64,000 nt of DNA from positions 219,017 to 283,016 of the forward strand of contig NHEF01000010.1 of the NCBI GenBank assembly GCA_002171615.1. The letters are read 5' to 3'. Numbering within the stretch: position 1 is the stretch's first letter; each line of letters begins with the position of its first letter. Source of the stretch: Gammaproteobacteria bacterium TMED78. GTDB lineage: Bacteria > Pseudomonadota > Gammaproteobacteria > Steroidobacterales > Rariloculaceae. Positions 49,183 through 58,947 of this stretch are shown here, piece after piece. The notes beneath the pieces are model-generated. The model saw only the letters and a program-made list of their open reading frames with translations. It did not search any database and was not told the origin of the DNA. The position numbers and the translations under genes were made by a program.

Positions 49183-50800
49183 ATTTAATAAGATAACTCA
49201 AAACTCCAATACCTATAATTAAATATCCAATCCAATTAGGATCTAAACCAAGGATCAGCCAAGCAAAACCAGAAATAAAGAATATCATAGCTGGAAATAC
49301 TCTACCTTCTAATGACACTGACTCGACATGTCTATGGTCTTTCATTAAATCACTGTCACTCATTCTTTCTTTATTTAATTTAGATTGTTTTATATATATC
49401 TGAAAATCTGAAAATAGCTGAATAAAATCTTCACTTATTCCTGGCCATCTCTTAGCAATATCTTTTATATGAGATCTAATACTAGTTCTTTCTTTCATCC
49501 AGCTTTCAAGATAAGGCTTAGCTGTCTGCCATAAGTCTAAATCTGGGTAAAGCTGCCTCCCTAAGCCTTCAATATTCAGAAGAGTTTTCTGTAAAAGTAC
49601 TAACTGGGGCTGTACTCGCATATCAAATCTTCTAGCTGTATCAAAAAGTCTTAGGAGTACTAGCCCAAAAGAAATATCTTTCAAAGGTTTATTAAAAATA
49701 GGCTCGCATACTGACCTTATAGCTGCTTCAAACTCATCGACTCTAGTATTTGCTGGCACCCAACCAGAATCAACATGAAGCTTTGCTACTCTATAATAAT
49801 CATTGTTAAAAAAAGCTAAAAAATTACCAGCAAGGTAATGCTGATCACTTCTACTTAAGCTACCTACTATTCCAAAATCAATTGCGACATACCTAGGATT
49901 CTGTGGATCTGCATTATCAATAAAAATATTTCCTGGATGCATATCGGCATGAAAGAAATTATCTCTAAAAACCTGCGTAAAGAAAATCTCAACGCCATTT
50001 TCAGCTAATTTTTTTATATTAGTTTTAGATCTTTTAAGTTCATCTATATCGCTTATAGGAATGCCTTTAACTCTTTCCATAACCATTATATTTGATCTAC
50101 AGTAATCCCAATATACTTTCGGAACATAAAGCATATCCGAATTATCAAAATTTCTTCTTAACTGATTTGCATTCGAAGCTTCTAGCATTAAATCAAGCTC
50201 CTTATTAAGGGTTTTATCAAACTCATCCACAACCTCATTTAGCCTTAATCTTCTTCCATCTTTCCAGTGCTTATCAACAATTGAGGCAATTAAATATAGA
50301 AGATCAATATCCTTCTTAATGTCTCCCTTAACTCCAGGCCTTAAGATCTTAACTACTACCTCCTGACCTGTTTTCATTTTAGCTAAGTGGACCTGTGCAA
50401 CTGATGCGGCTGCAAGTGGCTCCCTAATAAATTCCTCAAACACTTCTTCTACAGGAGAATTATATGCAGCCTCCAATATTTTAATGCTTTCTTCTGAATC
50501 AAAAGGTGGAACCTTATCTTGGAGCTTAACTAATTCATTAATAATTTCTATTGGAAAAAAATCACCCCTGGTAGATACTGCTTGACCAAATTTAACAAAA
50601 ATTGGCCCTAGTTCTTCTAATGTTTTTCTAATTCTAATACCTAATGGAGTATTATTTTTTTTTCTAGGAACTAAACTCAAGATATTAGCAAATGGTCTAA
50701 AAACTAACCTCCAAAGATAGAGGTCTAAGCCATATTTATATAGTATTTTATGAATAGAAATAATTCTAATAAGTAAACTAAATTTCATTCTAATCTTCAT
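49172..50800 (-). CDS. ubiB: Ubiquinone biosynthesis ABC1/ADCK-family kinase-like protein UbiB
   Basis: LGPIFVKFGQAVSTRGDFFP; AAASVAQVHLA; FFHADMHPGNIF; AIDFGIVGSL. Confidence 0.96.
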   Translation of the reverse strand: MKIRMKFSLLIRIISIHKILYKYGLDLYLWRLVFRPFANILSLVPRKKNNTPLGIRIRKTLEELGPIFVKFGQAVSTRGDFFPIEIINELVKLQDKVPPFDSEESIKILEAAYNSPVEEVFEEFIREPLAAASVAQVHLAKMKTGQEVVVKILRPGVKGDIKKDIDLLYLIASIVDKHWKDGRRLRLNEVVDEFDKTLNKELDLMLEASNANQLRRNFDNSDMLYVPKVYWDYCRSNIMVMERVKGIPISDIDELKRSKTNIKKLAENGVEIFFTQVFRDNFFHADMHPGNIFIDNADPQNPRYVAIDFGIVGSLSRSDQHYLAGNFLAFFNNDYYRVAKLHVDSGWVPANTRVDEFEAAIRSVCEPIFNKPLKDISFGLVLLRLFDTARRFDMRVQPQLVLLQKTLLNIEGLGRQLYPDLDLWQTAKPYLESWMKERTSIRSHIKDIAKRWPGISEDFIQLFSDFQIYIKQSKLNKERMSDSDLMKDHRHVESVSLEGRVFPAMIFFISGFAWLILGLDPNWIGYLIIGIGVLSYLIKFRK

Positions 50801-51387
50801 CCCTCTTTATATACTTTCTCAAAAGATAAAATTAGCCTTTCTACATCATCTCTTATTACATCAACTTCGTTAAAAAAACTATTTACCTCATTTTTTGAAG
50901 GTAATGTCCTGCTTTCTTCTTGAAAATACTCCTTCATATTAATAATAAGCTTATCGTGAATATTTTTTTTATACTGAAATAATTTTTTAAATAAATTTTT
51001 AGAATCATTAATAGCTAAGTCGCCAAATATTTCTGATAAATAATATTCTATATCTGGTATTAAAAGATTAAATAATCTATAAGCATCTTCTAATATTGCT
51101 GCATCTCCTTCTATAGTAATTCGGTTTAAATCCTTTCCATTAGAGTATAGGAAATTTAATAATGAAAGAGGATACCCTGAAACAGATACTTCTACCTCTT
51201 CATCATATGCTTCTAATAAATAAATTTTACTATTTTTAAAAATTATAAATATCCTAAAATTAATAGCCATGATTTCAATTAGTATTGCTTTATTTCCAAT
51301 ATTTGAAATAATTTCTCTTGCTGAAAATGATTCTACGATCTGATTATTCAGATACTCTTCCAAGGCATTTAAAATTTCTTTATTCAT
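50797..51387 (-). CDS. ubiJ: Ubiquinone biosynthesis accessory factor UbiJ (SCP2-like)
   Basis: Position between ubiE and ubiB; SVSGYPLSLLNF...ITIEGDAAILEDAYRLF pattern. Confidence 0.8.
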   Translation of the reverse strand: MNKEILNALEEYLNNQIVESFSAREIISNIGNKAILIEIMAINFRIFIIFKNSKIYLLEAYDEEVEVSVSGYPLSLLNFLYSNGKDLNRITIEGDAAILEDAYRLFNLLIPDIEYYLSEIFGDLAINDSKNLFKKLFQYKKNIHDKLIINMKEYFQEESRTLPSKNEVNSFFNEVDVIRDDVERLILSFEKVYKEG

Positions 51388-51391
51388 TTTC

Positions 51392-52156
51392 TTATATTCG
51401 AAATCCAATATGTAATGAAACTATCCCGGAAGATAAATTATAGTATTTACAGTTCTCGAATCCATTTTGCTCCATCATTTTTTTAAGATCGTCTTGGTTA
51501 GGATGACGCCTAATTGACTCTACTAAATATTCATAACTACTCTTATCACTTAAAACAAATTCTCCTATCTTTGGGAGAATATTGAAACTATAAAAATCAT
51601 ACAGTTTTTCTAGTAGGCCTAAATTTGCTTTAGAAAACTCTAAAATTAATAATCTTCCTCCTGGTTTTAGAGCATTAAACATTGAAGAGAGCGCTAAAGG
51701 CTTGTCTGTTACATTTCTTAGGCCAAATCCTATAGTTATACAATCAAAAGCGAATGAACTGAATGGTAAGTTTTCAGCATCAGCCTGAACGAATGAAATA
51801 TTCTTAAATGCACTAGAATCTATAGCTTTGTCTCTTCCTATTTCTAACATATTAGCATTGATATCAGTAGCAAAGATTTTACCTTTGCTACCTACTTGCT
51901 TAGATAAACTTATTGCTAAGTCACAACTTCCTGCCGCTACGTCAAGAGCGATATTGCCACTCCTCAATGCTGTGTGTCTCAAAGCTACTTTTTTCCATAC
52001 CCTATGTAAACCAAAAGACATTAGATCGTTCATTAAATCATACTTTTGGTGCACAGAGTCAAAAACAGAATAAACTCTACCCTTCTTTTCTTTCCACTTT
52101 ACTTTTTGATATCCAAAGTCAGTAAAATCATTAATTTTATTTTTTTTCTTTCCCAA
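51392..52156 (-). CDS. ubiE: Bifunctional demethylmenaquinone/2-polyprenyl-6-methoxy-benzoquinol methyltransferase
   Basis: VFDSVHQKYDLMNDLMSFGLHRVWK; ALDVAAGSCDLA; ITIGFGLRNVTD. Confidence 0.97.
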   Translation of the reverse strand: MGKKKNKINDFTDFGYQKVKWKEKKGRVYSVFDSVHQKYDLMNDLMSFGLHRVWKKVALRHTALRSGNIALDVAAGSCDLAISLSKQVGSKGKIFATDINANMLEIGRDKAIDSSAFKNISFVQADAENLPFSSFAFDCITIGFGLRNVTDKPLALSSMFNALKPGGRLLILEFSKANLGLLEKLYDFYSFNILPKIGEFVLSDKSSYEYLVESIRRHPNQDDLKKMMEQNGFENCKYYNLSSGIVSLHIGFRI

Positions 52157-52496
52157 TATTAGCTATCCTATCCTTATACCTTTTCCAATTTTTCTGATAA
52201 TTTATACCAAGATCATAAATGAATGGCCAAGTATATATCCCAGTATTATGTCCGTCATCAAAAATTAATCTAATAGCATATGAACCCACAGGCTCAATCT
52301 CATTAATCTGGACATCTTCCTTGCCAGTTACTAAAATATTTTCACCTCCATGGTGCCCTCTAACCTCTGCTGAAGGCGAGAATACCCGTAAGTATGTACA
52401 AGAAAGTAGAAAAATATTTCCATCTAAAAATGATGCTTCTATTTTTTTGTCTCTCTTTAAAAGCTTTATTCTTTGTAGCACAGGAGGTTCATTCAT
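52137..52496 (-). CDS. DUF971 (gamma-butyrobetaine hydroxylase-like N-terminal) protein
   Basis: SCTYLRVFSPSAEVRGHHGG; IRLIFDDGHNTGIYTWPFIYDLG. Confidence 0.9.
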   Translation of the reverse strand: MNEPPVLQRIKLLKRDKKIEASFLDGNIFLLSCTYLRVFSPSAEVRGHHGGENILVTGKEDVQINEIEPVGSYAIRLIFDDGHNTGIYTWPFIYDLGINYQKNWKRYKDRIANIGKEKK

Positions 52497-52506
52497 ATTT
52501 CTTAAT

Positions 52507-53409
52507 CTATTTTTTTGCTCTAGGATGAGACTTATCATATGCCTGAGCTAAATGCTGAAAATTTAGATGAGTATAAATCTGAGTAGAAGAAATACTTGAA
52601 TGGCCCAATAGTTCTTGAACAGCTCGCAAATCAGAACTTGATTCCAAAATATGTGTTGCGAATGAATGTCTTAACATATGAGGATGAACATCAAAACCTA
52701 GCCCAATCTTCCTAGACCAAACCTTAAGTCTAAGCTGTATCGCTCTAGGTGAAATTCTTGTACCTCTTTTAGATATAAATAGTGCTTTTTCTTTCTTCAT
52801 TTTTACAATTTCTCTCTTGATTAACCATTCCTTTATAGCTCTAATAGCATACTTACCAACAGGTACGATTCTAATTTTATTACCCTTTCCTAAAACTCTA
52901 ACAACTCTATCATCTAGATCTATATCTAAAAGATCAAGACCTACAACTTCGGATAATCTTAATCCGGATGAGTAAAATAATTCTAGAATAGCTCTATCTC
53001 TTATAGTTAAAAAATCATTTCCTTTTAATGAAAGCAAACTTGTGACTTGATCGGCATCTAGTGTTGAAGGCAATCTCTTTGGTATCTTAGGCGCTTGTAC
53101 ATCTTTTGCAGGATTAGATGGAATTGAGTGGTTATCTACTAAAAAATCTAGGAGACTTCGAATAGATGATAACTTCCTTGAAATAGTCTTAGGAGTTAAT
53201 CCTCTGCGGTGAGAAAATGAAAGATATGATCTAATTATATACTCATCTATCTGATTTATTTGATTGATTGAATCAGAGCAATAGTCTATGAATTGGTCAA
53301 TATCTCTTCCATATGCATCTATTGTGTTAGAGGAAAATCTCCTTTCAGAAGAAATTTTCTTTAAAAAATTATTCTTATGAGAATCAAAATGGGAAGTATC
53401 TTTATTCAT
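52507..53409 (-). CDS. xerC: Tyrosine recombinase XerC
   Basis: LFYSSGLRLSEVVGL; VHPHMLRHSFATHILESSSDLRAVQELLGHSSISSTQIYTHL; start at MNKDTSHFD. Confidence 0.95.
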   Translation of the reverse strand: MNKDTSHFDSHKNNFLKKISSERRFSSNTIDAYGRDIDQFIDYCSDSINQINQIDEYIIRSYLSFSHRRGLTPKTISRKLSSIRSLLDFLVDNHSIPSNPAKDVQAPKIPKRLPSTLDADQVTSLLSLKGNDFLTIRDRAILELFYSSGLRLSEVVGLDLLDIDLDDRVVRVLGKGNKIRIVPVGKYAIRAIKEWLIKREIVKMKKEKALFISKRGTRISPRAIQLRLKVWSRKIGLGFDVHPHMLRHSFATHILESSSDLRAVQELLGHSSISSTQIYTHLNFQHLAQAYDKSHPRAKK

Positions 53410-54115
53410 TATTATATTCAGAATTAGAAAGGATTGCATAAATAAGCTCTCCCAAACTAGATAAAATATCCGTACTAAGACTAGGATTAAAATAATCCTT
53501 ATCTTCGCTTCCAATTGCTAAAAATCCTAATTTAAGTTTAGAGCCTATAGGTATAAGGGCAGCCGAATTAATTTCTTTCTCATTACCGAAAAGAAAATCT
53601 CTTTGGTCATCCTTTATTGCTCCACACCTTGGCTGCCCTGACTCAAAAAAGCTAGCAAATGAGTCTAATTTTTTATGATCTCTAGAAACAAGCTTTATAA
53701 ATCCTTTTTTTTCATATGAAAGTACTTTGTTATTAATTGAAGAAAAAATAATTATAACTGCTGATGCAATTGAGAATCCTTGATGTAAAAAACGATCAAT
53801 CAAATCCATTCTTTTTACTAAATTATTCTCGATAATCTGCTTTAAATAAAGTTTATGAATCTTCTTTAAAAAAAATTCATTTTTCTCTCCTGCTATAATA
53901 ATATTTTCTAGTTCCTTCTTATATTTTAAATTCTGAGCTTTAAGTATAGCCACCTGGCGCTCGACTAAGGACACAGAACCTTGTTGGGAATCATAACTAA
54001 GATTAATTTTTTCTAATAAACGTGGATGATCATTAAAAATATCAGGGTTTTGGTCCAAGAAAGCATCTATGTCATTCAGAGCCTTCTCTTTCTTATTAGA
54101 TTCTTCACCCTTCAT
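53402..54115 (-). CDS. DUF484 family protein
   Basis: FLDQNPDIFNDHPRLLEKI...GSVSLVERQVAILKAQN; between dapF and xerC. Confidence 0.92.
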   Translation of the reverse strand: MKGEESNKKEKALNDIDAFLDQNPDIFNDHPRLLEKINLSYDSQQGSVSLVERQVAILKAQNLKYKKELENIIIAGEKNEFFLKKIHKLYLKQIIENNLVKRMDLIDRFLHQGFSIASAVIIIFSSINNKVLSYEKKGFIKLVSRDHKKLDSFASFFESGQPRCGAIKDDQRDFLFGNEKEINSAALIPIGSKLKLGFLAIGSEDKDYFNPSLSTDILSSLGELIYAILSNSEYNNE

Positions 54116-54938
54116 AATTTATTTCCCCATCATTACAATAATTTGTCTTACCTGTTAACCATAATTGATCTAGTAAACTTGGCCATGACACCGCAAGCTC
54201 TCCTCCTAGCATAGTAACTTTGACTTTTTCATTTAGATCATAATATTTTATTCCTACTGCTACTGCTGCCACTGCCCCAGTTCCACATGCAAGTGTCTCT
54301 CCTACTCCTCTTTCAAATACCCTAAGTGTAATTAATTCCTTATTTATAATTTTCATAAATCCAACATTTACACCCTCTGGAAAAAGGTTTTTTTCATTTT
54401 GAAAAAAATAGCTTATATCTTCCAAATTTTTATCTCCTAAACCATCATTCAGAACTACTATATGAGGATTACCTACTGACAATACAGAGTATTTTAAAGA
54501 TATTTCTTTAAAATTAGTTATATAAATATCTTTTTTGTCGTTATAAAAAAAAGGTAAAGACTTGGGATTAAAATCAGGAATCCCTAGGGAAATAGTTACG
54601 TTTGAATCTTTAAGTACTAATGCCTCTACATCACCAGAAACAGATTCCAATTTGATATTTTTTTTGTCTTTTTTTTTGCTCAAATACTTAGCAACACACC
54701 TTGCCCCATTTCCACATTGCTCTGCTTTAGATCCATCTGCATTAAAAATATAATACTTAGCATCTGCAGAGATTTTTGAAGCCTCTCGAATGATCATTAA
54801 CTGATCAAATCCTATTCCTATTTCAGCGTTAGACCAATTACATACTGTGTTTGAATCTGGTAGCTCTAATGATTCAGGCCATTCAATAATTGCGAAAGAG
54901 TTGCCTGCCGCGGCCATTTTTGTATATCTCATATTCAT
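54105..54938 (-). CDS. dapF: Diaminopimelate epimerase
   Basis: YTKMAAAGNSF; NADGSKAEQCGNGARCVAKYL; ERGVGETLACGTGAVAAV. Confidence 0.95.
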   Translation of the reverse strand: MNMRYTKMAAAGNSFAIIEWPESLELPDSNTVCNWSNAEIGIGFDQLMIIREASKISADAKYYIFNADGSKAEQCGNGARCVAKYLSKKKDKKNIKLESVSGDVEALVLKDSNVTISLGIPDFNPKSLPFFYNDKKDIYITNFKEISLKYSVLSVGNPHIVVLNDGLGDKNLEDISYFFQNEKNLFPEGVNVGFMKIINKELITLRVFERGVGETLACGTGAVAAVAVGIKYYDLNEKVKVTMLGGELAVSWPSLLDQLWLTGKTNYCNDGEINYEG

Positions 54939-55061
54939 AATCCAATAAGATAACATCAAATTAGTAAAATATAATTAAAATACACGTAAAGATGTAATTT
55001 TATAAGTAATTTACTACTAAATATTAGACTTGTCATACGAATATGTATTAAAGTAATAATT

Positions 55062-55688
55062 ATGAGAAAAATTCTAGTTACTAATAATAAAGGAGGCTGT
55101 GGAAAAAGTACGTTGGCTACCAATCTATCAGCATATTTCGCAAATGAGGGCAATTATACGGCCTTAGCTGACTATGATGAACAAAGATCATCTTTATCAT
55201 GGCTCGAGAATCGTCCAGATAAATTTTCGAATATTCTTAGCATAAATGGATGCACTGATGGGCTAAAATTTTTACCTAAAAATGTAGAATGGCTTGTCAT
55301 AGATGCTCCAGCGAGAGCTTCAAGTAAAGAGTTAACCTACTTAGTCAACCATGTTGACACTATTTTAGTTCCTGTAATGCCATCCCCAATAGACATGCAA
55401 GCATCCTCTCATTATATTTCTGAACTACTTAGCAAAAGTAAAATAAAAAATAGAAAAACAAAAGTAGCTTTAATTGCTAATAGAGTTAAAGAAAACACGA
55501 TTATCTTTGATGAGCTCGATGATTACCTTGAAAATTATAAAATACCCTATATTGCAACCCTTAGAGAAACTCATAATTACATCAAATCTTTCCAAAAAGG
55601 GATAGGCATCCATGAGATGCCTCCTTATATAGCATGGAAAGACTGGGAGCAATGGGAGCCCCTAATTGAATGGCTAGATAATTGCTGA
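55062..55688 (+). CDS. ParA/MinD-like ATPase with deviant Walker A motif; no adjacent parB
   Basis: KGGCGKSTLATNLSAYFA; ALADYDEQRSSLSWLENRP; WLVIDAPARASSKEL. Confidence 0.9.
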   Translation: MRKILVTNNKGGCGKSTLATNLSAYFANEGNYTALADYDEQRSSLSWLENRPDKFSNILSINGCTDGLKFLPKNVEWLVIDAPARASSKELTYLVNHVDTILVPVMPSPIDMQASSHYISELLSKSKIKNRKTKVALIANRVKENTIIFDELDDYLENYKIPYIATLRETHNYIKSFQKGIGIHEMPPYIAWKDWEQWEPLIEWLDNC

Positions 55689-55720
55689 TCCATAAAAGGA
55701 AAAAGCCCTATCTTTATTAT

Positions 55721-56896
55721 CTAAAGAGTTTTATTTTTTAAATATGTCTTAAGGCCTTTATCATAAGCAATAGCAGATCCTTCTATGTCTCCCATTTCTT
55801 TTAACATTCTTCCATAAATTTTGTAAGCCTCAGCATTACCATCTATATCTAGACTTAGTTCTAAATATTTTTTTGCCTTGCCCCAAAGCTCTAAATAAAT
55901 ACAAAATCTAGCACATGTCAATAAAATTAAAGCGTTATCAGGCTTCTTGGCTAACCATAGTTCTGACTTTCTTAATTGTTTATCTATGCTAACTGTCCTA
56001 ATTAAACCATATGAGTAAATCAAATCATTATTCCAATTTTTTTTCATTGCTTGAGAAATATTTTTTTCTGCTCTAATAGAATTACCAAGCCTGGCTAACA
56101 ATAATGAATAAGTAGAAATTATTTTTGGATCACTTTTAATTGAACTTGCTAAACTATTAAAGACTCTATCTAAAGACTCCAGCTTTATATTTTTTCTATC
56201 TCCAAATTTCTTAAGCGCTCTATTAACTATAATGACTCTCTCCTCCTTATCCATTTGCGCATTAGAAATATCTGGCATTAATTTAATAAGAGAATCCCAG
56301 TCACCTAGAGAGTTATAAGTTTTAGCAAGCAAGCCTAAGGCTAAGGGGTGGTTTATATTATTATTTCTAAATTTTTCTAAAGTTGCTAACGCTCCCTCAT
56401 AATCTTTATTTGCAAACTGAAGTTCTGCTTTAGTTAAAGAAATAGCTGATATAGCTGATGGCAAATTTATATACGCCAGCCTAAACCACTCATCCCTTCT
56501 ATCTATTAAACCTTGTGAATTTGCTGCTTTTGCTAATAACATATACTTAATTAAAGATTTATCTTCTGACTGAAGGCTGCTTGATATTAAATTTTCACCC
56601 TTAGCCCAATTTCCTTCATAAATATTCTTTACGCCTAGATTTAAATTTTTTTTAGATTTTTTATTTTTTGAAATATCCAAACTAAGCATCATTTTTTTTG
56701 GAATACTAATAAAATTAAATAATATCCTTAAAAGGCAATAGGATATTAATAGAAGAATAAAAAAGAAAGGTACGGACATCTCAACAGAGTAACTAAGAAA
56801 ATGAATAAATACATAGCCTTTATCTTCAAGAAAAAGATGTGCTATAGATGAACCAACTACCATAGAAAGTATTAAAAACACTCCTATCTTCATCAT
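55721..56896 (-). CDS. hemY: HemY-type TPR protein of the heme biosynthesis locus
   Basis: N-terminal TM pair then TPR repeats; AKAANSQGLIDRRDEWFRLAYINLPSA; adjacent to hemX. Confidence 0.88.
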   Translation of the reverse strand: MMKIGVFLILSMVVGSSIAHLFLEDKGYVFIHFLSYSVEMSVPFFFILLLISYCLLRILFNFISIPKKMMLSLDISKNKKSKKNLNLGVKNIYEGNWAKGENLISSSLQSEDKSLIKYMLLAKAANSQGLIDRRDEWFRLAYINLPSAISAISLTKAELQFANKDYEGALATLEKFRNNNINHPLALGLLAKTYNSLGDWDSLIKLMPDISNAQMDKEERVIIVNRALKKFGDRKNIKLESLDRVFNSLASSIKSDPKIISTYSLLLARLGNSIRAEKNISQAMKKNWNNDLIYSYGLIRTVSIDKQLRKSELWLAKKPDNALILLTCARFCIYLELWGKAKKYLELSLDIDGNAEAYKIYGRMLKEMGDIEGSAIAYDKGLKTYLKNKTL

Positions 56897-57999
56897 TTCA
56901 TAAGCTCCTTTCTAGCAATACTAATTAATTGGATAATTGAATTAATATTAGGCTTTTGAACGTTGGTAGGACGATCTGAGAAAATCTTAATATACTCTAA
57001 AGTATTTGTAAGCTGTGAATCATCCACTTTAAAATTTTGCTCTATTAAGCTTTCAACTATCACTAGACTTTGATTAAGCTTAATATATTTATTTAAAGAG
57101 AGTGCTACCCTAGCCAATGAAATCTCTGTTAATAGTCTAACTTTGATTGTCTCAATATCTGCTATAGATATAGGACTTCTATAAAGCTCATCTGTTTTTT
57201 CTATACTTATCATTCTTAACAATGCTTGCTTAAGAAAGTCTAATCCAGCCGGTATATACCCACTATCGTTATCTGAGTTACTTAAATTAATATTCTCATC
57301 AATGATATAACTATGTATAGATATTAATTCTGGCACCTTACTAGATAAAAATATAAGGTTAGTGTCTAGAACCTTATAATCTGTAAATGGAGCTGAGCTA
57401 ATTGTATTAATAGCGTTATTAATTTCATCAAGTATTATCTGGCCGTCATATTGAAATATATCAGTGCTAATCTCCTCATACTTTATAGTTGCTATATTCA
57501 AAGCATCTATAGCTCTATCGACTTCCCCTAATGTTAATAAATAAAAGTCAGCGACCTTTAGATAATATTCTAACTCATAAAGAGACCAAACAAGTCCAGG
57601 GATTTCTGATGACATCTCATATAATTTAAATTCATCTTCTAAATTTATTATTTTTTCTGATGGTTCCAAGAGCCTTTTTTCAAGCATTTGAGTAGCTCCT
57701 ATTAATGTGAGGTTACTCTCTTCTATTAGCCTTACTTGGTTCTCAAGGCTAGCAAGGCTAGAACGGTCTTTCAGTCTAGCATCTGAGACTCGACCAATCC
57801 TTTGATCTAGGCTTAAAATACTACCTTTTAAGGTATCGTTTTCTATATAAATAAAAATAAAAATAGATAAAAAAGTTAGAGAGGCTATTAAAAAAATAAA
57901 AATTACTTTTTTGATCGAGAAAAAATTACTAAAGGGGTAGTTAGAAACCTCGGAAGATCCACTCTTAAACATTTTTTTTGATGAAGATCTCTTATTCAT
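56893..57999 (-). CDS. hemX: HemX family (uroporphyrinogen-III C-methyltransferase-like membrane protein)
   Basis: N-terminal TM, coiled coil, LYELEYYLKVADFYLLTLGEVDRAIDAL; adjacent to hemY. Confidence 0.85.
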   Translation of the reverse strand: MNKRSSSKKMFKSGSSEVSNYPFSNFFSIKKVIFIFLIASLTFLSIFIFIYIENDTLKGSILSLDQRIGRVSDARLKDRSSLASLENQVRLIEESNLTLIGATQMLEKRLLEPSEKIINLEDEFKLYEMSSEIPGLVWSLYELEYYLKVADFYLLTLGEVDRAIDALNIATIKYEEISTDIFQYDGQIILDEINNAINTISSAPFTDYKVLDTNLIFLSSKVPELISIHSYIIDENINLSNSDNDSGYIPAGLDFLKQALLRMISIEKTDELYRSPISIADIETIKVRLLTEISLARVALSLNKYIKLNQSLVIVESLIEQNFKVDDSQLTNTLEYIKIFSDRPTNVQKPNINSIIQLISIARKELMK

Positions 58000-58120
58000 A
58001 AAGACTTTCTATTGTTTATAAAATGTTTTGATACGAAAAAATATAATGAACTTGTATACTTAGTATTATGCTTTATTATCTACAAGGCAATGATTTTTTG
58101 ATTTTACAAAGGAAAAAAAT

Positions 58121-58390
58121 ATGTCAAAATTTTTTAATGAAACTAAAATAGAACAATTATCAAAAAAATTAATTAATACTATACCCGATAATTACGACAT
58201 TCTAAGAGATGAAATAGAGGAAAATTTTAAATCTTTACTTAGTACAACTTTTTCAAAGATGGACCTAGTAACTAGAGAGGAGTTTGATATTCAAGTTGCT
58301 GTACTAGCTCGTACTCGAAAAAAACTTGAAGACCTTGAAACTATTCTTTCATCTCTTGAAAAAAATGATCCAAAAAAGAATCGAGGGTAA
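58121..58390 (+). CDS. ubiK: Accessory factor UbiK family protein
   Basis: Small coiled coil; SKMDLVTREEFDIQVAVLARTRKKLEDLE. Confidence 0.9.
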   Translation: MSKFFNETKIEQLSKKLINTIPDNYDILRDEIEENFKSLLSTTFSKMDLVTREEFDIQVAVLARTRKKLEDLETILSSLEKNDPKKNRG

Positions 58391-58445
58391 GTCTATGATA
58401 GCTAGGCTTTTAAAGATATAATTATGATTTTCAGAAGGAGCTAAT

Positions 58446-58940
58446 TTGAAAAGTCTAGAACAGAAGTTTTTTGATGCTTTTATGTTATTAGTTGGTATAT
58501 GGCTTGGATCTATGATTAGTATTGCTGTTTTTGCTAACTTCACTTCGCAAGATTATGTTGATGGTGATAATCACTCTAATGCTGAAAGAATTATGCCAAT
58601 TGGTCAATTTGCTCTTATAGGTGATGTTGAAGTAGGCAATATATTAGCATCTCAGCAACAATCATCAATAGAAATAGATAGGCAATTACTATCTGGACCA
58701 GAAGTATATGATCTAGCTTGTTCGCTTTGCCATCAGAGTCCAGGAGTAGCAGGAGCGCCTGTATTTGGAGATATAAGTGCTTGGACACCAAGGATTCAAC
58801 AAGGCCTGGATACCTTAGAAAACCATGCGATTAATGGCTATATAGGAGAGGCTGGATATATGCCACCAAAAGGTGGAAGATTAGACCTTTCTAATGATGA
58901 AGTAATTGAGGCTATTGGTTTTATGCTAGAGGCAGTTTAG
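58446..58940 (+). CDS. Membrane-anchored c5-type cytochrome c
   Basis: CSLCHQSPGVAGAPVFGD; GYMPPKGGRLDLSNDEVIEAI; TTG start. Confidence 0.88.
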   Translation: MKSLEQKFFDAFMLLVGIWLGSMISIAVFANFTSQDYVDGDNHSNAERIMPIGQFALIGDVEVGNILASQQQSSIEIDRQLLSGPEVYDLACSLCHQSPGVAGAPVFGDISAWTPRIQQGLDTLENHAINGYIGEAGYMPPKGGRLDLSNDEVIEAIGFMLEAV

Positions 58941-58947
58941 CTGAGAA

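Noticed and set aside
51828-52551. Plus-strand ORFs 51828-52073, 51913-52125 and 52219-52551
   Set aside because: Antisense to ubiE and DUF971 genes; mutually overlapping; no support.
52507-53409. XerC as evidence of an integrative element
   Set aside because: It lies in the conserved dapF-DUF484-xerC housekeeping context with no attachment repeats, tRNA or cargo genes.
55062-55688. ParA as a sign of an integrated plasmid
   Set aside because: No ParB, replication, toxin-antitoxin or conjugation genes nearby; neighbours are core chromosomal genes.
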